64,000 nt of DNA from assembly GCF_900090045.1 (NCBI RefSeq), contig NC_041786.1, forward strand, positions 1,854,501-1,918,500, in the 5' to 3' direction. The notes beneath the pieces are model-generated. The model had not been told where the DNA came from. It ran no database searches and worked only from the letters and a program-made list of their open reading frames with translations. This document shows positions 53,593-64,000 of this stretch, one piece after another. This stretch comes from Plasmodium malariae. Taxonomy: Eukaryota; Apicomplexa; Aconoidasida; Haemosporida; Plasmodiidae. Within the stretch, counting starts at the first letter, position 1, and every line of letters starts with the position of its first letter. Made by a program: the position numbers and the translations under genes.

Positions 53593-53692
53593 ATTAAATT
53601 TATCAAAGCTGTTGAATTTTAATGTAACTTATCTTTTTTTCGAATAATAAATATATATATATATACACTCAATTGTGCACGTTATGCTTTTG

Positions 53693-56347
53693 CTATTTTG
53701 CCCCACTGTACCATGTGTTAAAGAACCGAATTTCGTCCTTTGCAGGATATATAAGTTTTGGTATTACTGTAAGATCTCTTCGAATGAATAGTAATGCTCC
53801 TGCATTTTTATGTGAGTTACAGTAATTGGTTGCTGAAAATAAAGTTATTAATTTGCCTCCTGCAAATCTTTCAAATCCATCCATTACACATTCGTGCGCT
53901 CGTATAATTAATTGAAGATCATTATCTTCCAAAAATTTATGAACACGATCAGGACCATATTTAACAATATGACCAGTACCATCTGGATCTCTTATATCAT
54001 TAGGTATAGTTCCTAATATAGAATCGTTATCGGTTGGGTCTGACCATAAAAGATCAGTAACTTTTTGTTCACTCAAATTTTGAGGAACTTGTGAAACGAT
54101 TAGTGGTCTTCTCAATTGAGAAATATCAGAAATTTTGTGAATCGATTTTCCTATTCCTCCATGAACACATAATATTTTTTCTTCTACTATAGCACCAATA
54201 GGTAACCATTCAAAAACTTGATTTATCTGAAACCAACATGATGCATTATCAGTTATGTCTTCTTTTAATCTTCTTTTACATTCCTCCTGAAAACCATATA
54301 AACTATTAATTGCCATATCCTCGTGATTTCCTCGTATTAAATGTATTTGCTTAGGGTATTTACATTTTAATGCAAAAAGCAAGCAAATGACTTCTAAACT
54401 ATTTGAACCTCTATCAACGTAATCTCCTAAAAATAAATAATCATTTGAATCGATATCACCTATTGCATTTAATTTTTCTCCTAAATCTTCTTCTACTGGA
54501 CACTTATATAATTGAAATAATCTCATTAAATCATAATACTGACCATGAATGTCACCATAAATTTTTATAGGTGCTCTTAATTTTAATATTATATCCTCTT
54601 GCTTGAAAATATCTATTACAATGGAGCATAAAATAGAAATATTAGCCCATGGAATTATGAAAATAGCTTCTGAATTGTGATTATATTGTATTTCAAATTG
54701 TGTAATATTAGGGTTTAATAATGTAGTAATAATTTTGTCATACACTGTATTTTTAAATTCACTAATATAATTTACTGGAGTACATAAAACACCATTGTTA
54801 ATTTTTCTTCCTTCTTCTTCTAATTTATCAATTGAAATCTTTCTAACAAGTAGAGCAAAATCACTACCTGTCTCTTGTACCGCATGTGCATGTGCTGATA
54901 ATTTTATTTTATTTGACATAGGTCTACTAGATAATCGAAATAAAGAAGAGGTAGGTGAATCTAACATATTTCTGTAATGTGTATTTTGTGCACTTGGAAA
55001 TGTACTACCAGTACTGGAATTACATTTTATATTGTACAATTGTTTTGATGTTGCATATTGGTTATTATTTTGTACATTTTGCTGAGCATTTTGTTGTAAA
55101 CAGTGTTGTATACTCTGTTGCGTACTCTGTTGCATACTCTGTTGTATATTCTGTTGTATATTCTGTTGTATATTCTGTTGTTGATGAGGGTTAATAATAT
55201 CTTGGCTATTTAAATTGTACGAGTTCATAGTTCTTAGATCACTGTTTTGATGTTTAATACTTTCACTTGATAGCTGTTTTTGTTTTAAAGAAGATTGTTT
55301 CATAGTTTTTTTCTTATCTGCTTCTAAACTGTTTAAAGAAGTTAAGAGAGTGTAACATTCAAGGCATTCTAATTCATTCGTAGGGAATTGTTGTGTTTGA
55401 TGACTAAATCCTCCAAATGTATAGATTGTATATTTAAACATCCAAGATGTATGTCTAAATTTAGAAATAGAAGGTAAGGTAACCCATTCTATTGTTTCTG
55501 TATTATATAGAGCTGTGGATAAGGGAACTGCACATCCATTATCATTTCGACCTCCTAAAATAAACATCTTAGATCCTATAAAAACAGACGTATGTTGATA
55601 ACGAGCTTCTGGAGGAGATCCTTTTTTAATGGGAGCTTCAACCCAATCCCATCTACCGTCTCTATGTTGTCTTAAACCCCAAGTGTCATCTAATGATTTA
55701 TTTTCTGAACTTCTTCCACCAAATATTACAATCATACCTGTTGCAGGTCCTTCTTTACACATATCAGCTGAATGATATACTCTTGGTGGTGGTATCTTAC
55801 AATTATTTGGGATTAACACTTTAACCCATTCGAAAGGAGGCATTTCTACATGCATAAACCAAACATCATTTAAGGTTTGTTGACCATCATTACCACCAAA
55901 AACTATTAAATTTGGTTTACTGTATACCATTACATGACCATATCTTCTACCTGGTGTTACCCCTTTTGTAGGTACAGTCATCCAAGTATATCTTTGTTCT
56001 CTTCTTAAATCTAATATATATAAATCATCCAAAGACAAAGACCCACCTCCAGTAGCTCCTCCATATATTACTAACTGTTGTTCATCCACACAAGCAGCTG
56101 CATGAGCAGCTCTAGCTGTTGGAGTATTTTCTGTAGATAACTTTTTCCACTTATTTTGTACTAAATCATATATATATATATCATCGGTTATATTATATTT
56201 CCCTGCGTCACCTATGGCACCACCAAATACGGCAACTTTATTATTACCTAAGTAGGTAGTCGTATGTCCAAACCTAGGTGCTGGAATATCTCCTTTTTGT
56301 TTTTCTTTTCTGCAAACATTCGTTTCTTTAAATGACCCATTATTCAT
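53693..56347 (-). CDS. PPKL: serine/threonine phosphatase with Kelch domain (PPKL)
   Basis: Single exon, 884 aa, close to the length I recall for the P. falciparum protein. Residues about 20-340 hold Kelch repeats (paired Gly plus spaced Tyr/Trp: AVFGGAIGD, VIYGGATGGG, IVFGGNDGQQ, VIFGGRSSE, FILGGRNDNG, YTFGGFS), forming a beta-propeller. A Gln-rich linker (about 385-429) follows. The PP1-like catalytic domain has intact metal and active-site motifs: GDIHGQ (about 596), GDYVDRG (about 640), GNHE (about 672), the RAHE motif and SATNYC (about 840). PPKL occurs in plants (BSU1) and alveolates. In P. berghei it is needed for ookinete shape and motility. Cytosolic/cortical. All catalytic residues are present, so an active enzyme is expected. 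Confidence 0.97.
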   Translation of the reverse strand: MNNGSFKETNVCRKEKQKGDIPAPRFGHTTTYLGNNKVAVFGGAIGDAGKYNITDDIYIYDLVQNKWKKLSTENTPTARAAHAAACVDEQQLVIYGGATGGGSLSLDDLYILDLRREQRYTWMTVPTKGVTPGRRYGHVMVYSKPNLIVFGGNDGQQTLNDVWFMHVEMPPFEWVKVLIPNNCKIPPPRVYHSADMCKEGPATGMIVIFGGRSSENKSLDDTWGLRQHRDGRWDWVEAPIKKGSPPEARYQHTSVFIGSKMFILGGRNDNGCAVPLSTALYNTETIEWVTLPSISKFRHTSWMFKYTIYTFGGFSHQTQQFPTNELECLECYTLLTSLNSLEADKKKTMKQSSLKQKQLSSESIKHQNSDLRTMNSYNLNSQDIINPHQQQNIQQNIQQNIQQSMQQSTQQSIQHCLQQNAQQNVQNNNQYATSKQLYNIKCNSSTGSTFPSAQNTHYRNMLDSPTSSLFRLSSRPMSNKIKLSAHAHAVQETGSDFALLVRKISIDKLEEEGRKINNGVLCTPVNYISEFKNTVYDKIITTLLNPNITQFEIQYNHNSEAIFIIPWANISILCSIVIDIFKQEDIILKLRAPIKIYGDIHGQYYDLMRLFQLYKCPVEEDLGEKLNAIGDIDSNDYLFLGDYVDRGSNSLEVICLLFALKCKYPKQIHLIRGNHEDMAINSLYGFQEECKRRLKEDITDNASCWFQINQVFEWLPIGAIVEEKILCVHGGIGKSIHKISDISQLRRPLIVSQVPQNLSEQKVTDLLWSDPTDNDSILGTIPNDIRDPDGTGHIVKYGPDRVHKFLEDNDLQLIIRAHECVMDGFERFAGGKLITLFSATNYCNSHKNAGALLFIRRDLTVIPKLIYPAKDEIRFFNTWYSGAK

Positions 56348-57537
56348 TTGTCATACAAAATCGGATGAATTGGTTAAAAAAATACATATACGCGTACACA
56401 CACATATATATATATATATATATAATGCGCAAGTACTTATATGCTTATATATACATACGTACAACTCACAGAACAAAAAAAAAAAAAAAAAAATTGTACT
56501 AGTGTATTATATGTGACTCAAGTATATATATTTTTAAAACAAATATGCATACATGTACAATTTGTATGCTTGTCCGTTTAAACATGCAAAATTATAAAAA
56601 TTAAATTCTTTATATTAAATGTGGCTTCCTCTTTTACTTTTGTTAGTGTTGTTTCAAAAGTAAATACACTTTTTACACGAATACTTAATGTGAAATATGT
56701 ATAGTGGATATATATATATATTTTTTTTTTTTACCACCTTTGTGTATATCATGCTATATAAAAATAAATTTTTTGCAATAAAACTTTTTTTTTGTTTTCC
56801 TATTTAGATCATTGAAATATAATTTTTTAAGAATTTTAAATGGAAAAAAATAGAGAAAAAAAAAGGGGGAATGTAAAAATATAAATAACTATAAACTTGA
56901 ATGAAGAATGAAAATGATACTAATGTAAAAAGATTAATGCAAAAGAATTAAAAGGTTAATATACAATTAGGTTTACGCGTAAATGTAATATATAACAATA
57001 CTTGTAAAATGCTATTATAAAAAGATTAATGACAAATTACATAATGTAAATGATATGGCATATACATTTGTGAATGAAGATTAAATGTGCTCGTATATAT
57101 AGTTGAATAGACAATAAAAACGAAAAGTAATGATAAATATTTTACTTATTATGCAACGTATTTAATCAATGTTTTTAAATAATTGTAATTTTTTTTTTTT
57201 TTTTCTTGTGCAAATATCACACATCTTCCCATTCAAGAATAAATAAAAAAAAAAAAAGAAACATTAAAACGATTTTTATATTTCATTTTATATATTTTAA
57301 TAATATAGGAACCATATGCAAAAAAAAAAAAAAAAAGAAAAAGAAATTATGTGAGAAAGCTTTGTTTTTTTCTTTTTTTTTTTTTTTTATAATAATCATT
57401 GACACATAAAAAAGAATATAAAAAGAGTAGTGCACACTTGCACAATTGCGCTAAGACTCGTGAAATAATCTGAAAGCGTTAAGATAATAAAAATTATGAA
57501 GAAAACGAAGGTTCTTCAAGGACTTCTAATATATACA

Positions 57538-57583
<46 letters not shown>

Positions 57584-58642
57584 CAGTCTTTTAAGGATTT
57601 TCTTATCCCTTTCCTTTTAGTATATACATGTTTGAACTATTTGTATTTATTTTCACCATAAAGCTGTTGTTCCACATATAAAATGGTGAAATTTTCAATT
57701 TTATACTTTCATTTAGAAAAAAAAAAAAAATACATTCGTAAAAGGATATTTCCTGGTTTTAGCAATAATGAAGTTATTTTCTTTTCTTATTCTCCCTGGT
57801 ACCTAATTTATGCCTTATTCATTTGTCTGAAAAATACATAGGGATTAAAAAACAAATTTACTAAAAATTTATTTTTCGAAGGAATTTATATTTGGATATG
57901 AACATATATATACATATATTAATATTAAAAAAAAAAAAAAACAAAACACCCATATTTGTTTTATTCGCTCTGTACTCTTTCAAGATAAAACGCACATTTT
58001 TACGATAACATCATTAGGGTTCTTTAAAAAAGAATACTATTCATGTGTATACATATATATATTACTATATATATTTTAATTTTTAACTACTTTTGATCAC
58101 GTAAGTACTTTTAATATGGTATTTCATTTTAGTAAGTGTAAAGGAAATTTCAGTGAAAGCTCCTAAAATAAAGGATCTTTGTTCATTTTACATATACATG
58201 CACTTGTATTCGTAGCCGTGTATTATTTAAAATGGGCAAAATGAAGAGCATATGATCGACTTGAAAGAGTTCATATATGACAATTGACTACATCGCCAAA
58301 TAATTACATATTACAAGTAGTTACAAAATTTTACATTATTTCCTAGTACAATTTTTTGTAAAATCTATATGATATTCTTTCTTTTTCTTTTTTTTTTTTT
58401 TTTGCAATGTATGAAACATATATTTGAATATATTCTATGTATATACACTCCTCCTCTCTATGGAAGGATATACTATAAACATAATAAATTCCATAATTTT
58501 AAATATAAAACAAAAGAAAAAGTATATATATATATATAAACAAATAAATGAACGGTTAATTTTCTTCAATAATATTGTTCTTAATTTTAACTTTTTCTAA
58601 CCTTTGTATTCCTTAGTAATTTGTCTTTTTATTTTTAACAAA
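56348..58642. other. divergent region between PPKL and the lectin gene
   Basis: About 2.3 kb head-to-head spacer carrying both promoters. It contains A and T runs (56475-56493, 57189-57204, 57322-57337), a (TA)n tract at 57541-57582 and no supported ORF; the 57206-57409 frame is poly-Lys/Phe from homopolymers. Confidence 0.6.
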
Positions 58643-59757
58643 ATGCCACCTTATTTTTCTTTGTTCTTTTTGTTTATCTGCTTACTTATGATTACCTGTG
58701 CAGAAGAAAATTCATCCGTTAAGGAAACTGACATCCCTATATTTTACTATGGGTTTCAATATATATAAATATATACATATAACACATAATAACCCATTAA
58801 TTTTAACTCTTTCAACATTTTATACCTGGTTTTATAGATTCCCTTTTTTTTTTTAAGGTTTATAAATAATGAAGGATACCAGCATTATTTACCTTCGAAG
58901 TATTCTAACACGCTAAGTGATGTAAATATAAGAGAAACCTGAAATAGTTTTTTTCCTTTTTGATTCTTCTATACTGTTTTACACGTTGTATTACTCCCTG
59001 ATGTATCCCTTTTCACAGTCTAGAATAGGATTGTTTTATTCTGTGTATTTTTTCTTTTCCTTTCTTTTATTATATACATTATTGCTAATGGTAAATTTTT
59101 ACACTTTTCAGAGAGATTTAATAAGTGTATCATGTCACAAAGGATATACTGTGGCAATTAAAAAGGCGTCTATAATTGATTTGAATGACGAAGGTTCAGC
59201 TTTTATTTATATATTATTCTCCAGTTTTCTGCTGTGTACTTGTGCAAAAATATACAGAAAAATTAACTGCTGTGAATATATATATATTTATGTGCACTTT
59301 GATTTTAAGTATTTTATCCATGAAGTTAATAAACTCGTTACAACACGAACTCATTTGATTTAATGCATAATGTTTGTAAATAGTGTATGTATATATACTT
59401 ACCCATAAAAATATCTCAGCGTTTTACATTACCTTTGCTCTACTTTTATTTCAACAGAAAATGATTACAAAGATATGGCACAAGAAATCTGCTCAAAGAA
59501 GGAACAATGCAAGGTATTAAAGGGAGAAATATATATACATATAAACCATTTTATTTCTTAATCTACAAAATAAGTGAAATTTCTAATTAATTTAAGATCG
59601 ATGTTAGGAAATTCAAAAGAAATACCAACAACAATCAAATTGAATCTTCTTCTGAACTAACAATAGAGTATATCTGTATGAGGTTGGCAAATTACTTTTA
59701 TCATTCATTTCTTACAGAGTATGAATATGTATGCATACACTAGTACATATGCACATG

Positions 59758-59797
<40 letters not shown>

Positions 59798-60649
59798 CTA
59801 CTACATCACTTTTTCCTGTCGTTCATCAGCTCTCAAAAGAACCTTTACGATGGAAACGCTTTTCATCAAGGAGTCACACACAAATACCTAGTGTAATTTT
59901 CTTTTCTATTTTTTAAAAAATAATAAATTTGACAACTCATTACTTCATCCTTTTTTTCTTTTTTTAAATAACAAAAAACAAAAATAAAATAATAAAATTA
60001 AAAATAAAAATAAAAATAAAAAAACAGAGTACGAGATCAATCTTTAGGTAATGCTTATTTTACACAAATATTTTAATGCAGCTCCTAAAAATATGTTTAC
60101 AATTATGATGCTCTTTCTTTAACCATTTGTTTATTTATTACAGCATGCGTTCAAAATTATAAAGACGTAATGATATTTCCATCCATTTCAAAAGCTTTAG
60201 AAACTTGCACTATAAATAACTGTAATTATGTTGTGTGGGATGACAAAGACAAAAAGGCAGTTATTTGTAAAGGGGACAACGCTGAAGTAATTATATAAAA
60301 ATAAACTAAAAGCAAATAACATATGAAGAAGTGAAATAAAGCAAAGTCATATCATAAAAAGTTGATATGTACCCTACATAAGGAGAAGTGCATGCTTTAT
60401 TTTTTTTAGATTCTAATAGAAAAAAAGAACAACATCACATATATTAACCCGAACCTTTTTTATACTTATGGATATGTAACTTTCTTGAATTATATGTCTA
60501 TATGTGATAATGTTGTAAAAAGCGCTCCCTATAACTTAAGTATTCCTAAATCGGTTGACGTTTGCTCCCACTTAGATTGCGATTATTTCACACAAAGTAA
60601 TTTCGATAATAAAATAAAGTAAAATAACGACAGCATAAGGTTCACAGTA

Positions 60650-60690
<41 letters not shown>

Positions 60691-61143
60691 ACACGTACAT
60701 ATTTTTATGTTCCCCTTTGTTTCGTTAAAATATGAATAGGTTATGCGGGGTCCATAAGATCATTAAACAATCACAAGAACGGCAAAACCTGGTTAGACAA
60801 CCATATAAATTATAAGCATATTAATATTAAAAGAAAAAATGTTATAAAATAATGTAAAATAAAATAAAAAAAATAAAGAAGGTAAATAAAACAAAAGCAG
60901 AATATTAATTGAAAAATAAGTACTCTTATAAAAATGGTGATAAATACAATTTTTTCTTCACAGGTTTTGTAAAGGGTATATTTTTTGAAAGGGAGATATA
61001 TATATATATATAAAATTCTAAAAATGTATTTAATACATGACCTTAGTTATATAAAATTACGCTCTGTTTTCCTTTATAGTTTTCCCACGATTATACCAAT
61101 GGACGGATTCATCACAAGTGTTAATATAAGTAAATTTGTTTAA
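58643..61143 (+). CDS. secreted SUEL-type lectin-domain protein, 12 exons
   Basis: Exons: 58643-58752, 58858-58921, 59112-59193, 59458-59513, 59597-59682, 59830-59892, 60028-60047, 60144-60286, 60410-60596, 60740-60791, 60964-60975 and 61080-61143. All GT-AG, all phases consistent; 939 nt, 312 aa. Residues 1-20 are a signal peptide (MPPYFSLFFLFICLLMITCA). Residues about 60-132 resemble the D-galactoside/L-rhamnose-binding SUEL lectin fold: SVSCHKGYTVAIKKA at the start, then MAQEICSKKEQCK, then LTIEYIC at the end, with the expected Cys spacing. The remaining ~180 residues have about eight more Cys and no transmembrane segment or GPI signal. A 12-nt exon supplies residues bridging the Trp codon and FCKG. 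It is likely secreted or in secretory organelles. The lectin assignment is by pattern only; sugar binding is not shown. Confidence 0.78.
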
Positions 61144-62184
61144 AAATAATATTTTCATAAATTTTTTTTTAACATGGAAAGTGTATATAAGCGCTAACAT
61201 ATAACATCTCTAAGTGTTTTTTTTTTACATATTTTTTAAATAAAATATAAAAGATATTTTAGAAGAAAATATAAGAAAAGGTTAGAAATTTCTTTTTTAA
61301 TGTATTTTATCCGTTAGATACCTTAACAAGTTATACACTCTTTTTTTTAACAACCGTTATGTGAAACATCTCTCTCATTAAACTTTTGCTATACTAATTG
61401 TGTCATTCGGTGTTACATGTTGCTTCATATATATATACATATGTATACATATATATACATATATATGTAACTCGTTCCAATGACGTAATGATATGTGCAT
61501 CATAGCAACACAATCCTTTTTTAATAACCTAATTTTTATACTATTATTTTTCTTTATGCAAATAAGAAAAAAAAAGAAAAAAAGGCTAAAAACAATAAAA
61601 TATGAATAATTCGTTGGGTTGTAATAATATTCTAAGCTATATATGCTCATTTCAATCATTGAAATAATTACATTTATTCAAGTTAATGAGAGATTACAAA
61701 ATTAATATTATCTATTTTTGAAGCATTAAGGAATGATTCGCTTTCGTCTGTAATATAAATAATTGTATATTTTTTGGAAACATGGGAAAACTATGTGTTA
61801 ATGCATATGCACATATACACGAATGAAATGGTGAGGAGTAGGCGACAAGAGTATCTGCTTCCATTCTACGTACTAAAATTTTTGTTTCCGTTAACGGAAA
61901 GACTTGAAGAATAATAGTGTAGTATTAAATGTTACTGAATTTCAAAGTTTTCATTTTCTTCTAATATGGTAAAAACACAATTATATTGAATAGTTACTAC
62001 ATGTTGTATTAATTTTTTTTCTTTATACTTTTTTCTTTTTTTTTTTTGACTTTTAAAATTTAAAAAAAATTACACTTAAAATTTTCATGCATATTTATTT
62101 CACGCTACATTATTTTATTTTACTTCTTTATATTTCGTTACATTTTATTTGAATTCATTTTACCCTTTTTAAGTGTTATGCTTT
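61144..62184. other. convergent spacer between the lectin gene and RPS3
   Basis: About 1 kb of 3' flanking DNA. The minus-strand ORF at 61378-61659 has no splice or composition support. Nothing else is seen. Confidence 0.6.
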
Positions 62185-63589
62185 TTACACGTCTATGGTA
62201 TCTGTTTTAGGTTCTAAAACAGAAATGTTGTCTGGAAGAATAGATGGTAATCCTGTTTTTGTATCGATAGCCGTTGGTAACATAATTTTCACTTTTATAC
62301 CCAAAACACCCTGTTTTAATTGGGCTGATCTTGTTGCAGTATTAACAAATCTTTTTGAAGGTTCTCCAGTAGATATTAAATAGCCATCACGAAATTTCAT
62401 ACTTTTAGCTCTTTGTGCTCTCAATTTTCCTGAAACTATAACTTCGCAACCTTTTGCTCCTGATTCCATTATATGTCTTAAAACACCATAGCATGCTCTT
62501 CTTACTGCTAAACCTTTTAAAAGTTTATATCTGAGTGATTCAGCTTGTGCCATTGCACATAATCCTCTATGTTCTACTCTCTCTGCAAATAATTCAACAC
62601 TATTTGTTGATTTATTAAAAAATCTTTTTTGAACTAAGGATGTTAATTCACGTATTCTTCTTCCCTTGTCTCCAAGTACTTCCCTTGTACGAGTAGCTCT
62701 AATTATGACTTCAGTTCTATAGAAATAAAAATTAAATAACAAAATTTACGGATGTGTAAAATGATTATCACATGCATGTGTCAAATAATGACACAGCCTC
62801 ACAAACTAATTTCTTTTTATGCATTCTCCACTATAACGGTTTGCATATGCGTATTTTTCCTAAAAGGAAGAACATAACTTATGCAAAAACTAACACACAA
62901 ATATGCTCACAAATGTATACACATATACATACACAAACATATGTATGCACATATTTGTACCTTATTGGTGTAACCCTAACTTCTACCCCTGAATACCCAT
63001 CCTCCGCTAAAATTCGAGCCAAAAACTCATTCAGTTCTGCTTGAAAAACACCATCATTGATAAATTTTCTCTTTTTTGACATCTGCACGGAAAAATTAAA
63101 ACGCATAAACGTTTAGTTAATTGACAGAAAAAAAAACAAATTCCAAAAATTACATGTGCGGAACAGCACAAATATATATATATATATATATTTAGGTACA
63201 CATAGTGGCATTTTTTTCCTATATAAACATTAAGAATTCCTATATTTTTCTATTAATTTTCTTTTTTTTATTTTAAGGGCACTTGCATATATATATGAAT
63301 ATCTCTATATGCATAAAAACTCTTTGTCAACTTTTTGTACCATATTTCAATAAAATACGAATATTGTATCAATCAAAAATAAACAAGGTCAAATAGTATA
63401 TTAAAATTTCTTTCTCTCCTTTTATCATCACACATTTTTATACTTGTACTACAAAAATACATATGTAATTTATATATCTTTTCCTATTAAAAATCTTATT
63501 TTTACAACATTATATATAAACATTCAAATATGTAAATAATAAATATATATATGTATGCTTTTTATTTTGGGACTTACAGGAGCTGACAT
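62185..63589 (-). CDS. RPS3: 40S ribosomal protein S3 (uS3), three exons
   Basis: Exons: 63589-63578 (12 nt, MSAP, donor GTAAGT), 63082-62961 and 62716-62185; phases 0 and 2; 221 aa. [18 protein letters not shown] and [16 protein letters not shown] identify uS3. The type-2 KH domain carries [10 protein letters not shown]. Conserved [20 protein letters not shown] and [12 protein letters not shown] blocks follow. uS3 lies at the mRNA entry site of the 40S head. The tail is shorter than human RPS3. Exon 2 begins with ATG-TCA directly after its acceptor, so initiation inside exon 2 would give MSKKRK, nearly the same protein minus four residues. I prefer the exon 1 start because of its ideal donor and family length. 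Confidence 0.97.
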
Positions 63590-63834
63590 CTTTGTGAGAT
63601 ATTTTTGCTTCGATAATTTTTGTATTAAATTTTTTAAATTGTTTCAACTTTTTCAGTTCAATTATTTAATTTTTTCAATTTTTCCTTTTAATTATATTTT
63701 TTATTCTGCTTTATAAAATTTATATATTGGTATCATTATTTATTCCAATACTTTTTAAAGCATTTAAAAAATACCCTTTTTTTTCAGAGAAAAAATAATT
63801 TTTACGTATATATAAATTATTGTATTATATTATG

Positions 63835-63866
<32 letters not shown>

Positions 63867-64000
63867 TGTAGATTGTAATTATACATTTATGTATATATTA
63901 TTGCTCATTGTATACTCTTATATACTGTATACCTAAAGCAGCGTGTTTTTCTCTTGATTTCTTTTTATATGAAAAAGAAGGAAGAATGCAAAAAAAATAC
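63590..64000. other. upstream region of RPS3
   Basis: AT-rich 5' flank (promoter side of RPS3) with T runs at about 63778-63784 and a (TA)n tract at 63833-63859. No coding signal is seen to the window end. Confidence 0.6.

Noticed and set aside
59258..59271. A 14-nt potential exon in the lectin gene
   Set aside because: It has an acceptor and a GT, but joining it breaks phase with the exon at 59458; skipping it keeps the frame.
1..64000. tRNA, rRNA, CRISPR or transposon content
   Set aside because: No tRNA-like GTTC/A-B box pairs stood out, no rRNA blocks, no spaced direct repeats of CRISPR type, and no transposase-like ORF or terminal inverted repeats were seen.

Overview
The window is nuclear DNA of a malaria parasite (genus Plasmodium). 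It is extremely AT-rich, with long poly(A)/poly(T) and (TA)n tracts, and its proteins carry Asn/Asp/Lys-rich low-complexity inserts. Introns are short GT-AG introns. Several lineage-diagnostic genes are present: the ApiAP2 factor AP2-Sp/AP2-EXP, the homeodomain-like factor HDP1 and the Kelch-phosphatase PPKL. From memory, the order RPS3 - lectin gene - PPKL - HDP1 - RPN2 - AP2-EXP matches a segment near the end of P. falciparum chromosome 14, inverted here. The protein sequences do not look like P. falciparum itself, and I cannot name the species.

Layout, left to right. The 3' end of an unidentified gene (+, cut by the window edge) comes first. Next are a two-exon 1,495-aa coiled-coil protein (-) whose intron holds a 32-bp minisatellite, a NOC3-like nucleolar protein (-), the six-exon 60S-biogenesis factor NIP7 (-) and an enkurin-domain protein (+). 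A multi-exon gene with a signal peptide (-, partly resolved) and a possible further small spliced gene (-) follow. After about 7 kb of gene-free DNA comes AP2-Sp/AP2-EXP (+), then three-exon RPN2 (-), then 6.8 kb without genes, then HDP1 (+), whose frame is split by a poly(A) run. A candidate small spliced membrane-protein gene (-), PPKL (-), a 12-exon secreted protein with a SUEL-type lectin-like domain (+) and three-exon RPS3 (-) complete the window.

Housekeeping genes (NIP7, NOC3-like, RPN2, RPS3) are interleaved with genes tied to transmission stages: AP2-Sp/EXP (sporozoite), HDP1 (gametocyte), PPKL (ookinete) and enkurin (probably the male-gamete axoneme). Four gene models (NIP7, RPN2, RPS3, lectin) were rebuilt exon by exon from splice sites and reading-frame phase; single-ORF calls alone would have missed or truncated them. 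The most notable points are the HDP1 frame break, paired TGCATGCA-type sites upstream of the gene whose product family binds that motif, the lectin gene with a 12-nt microexon, and two or three spliced genes not visible as long ORFs.
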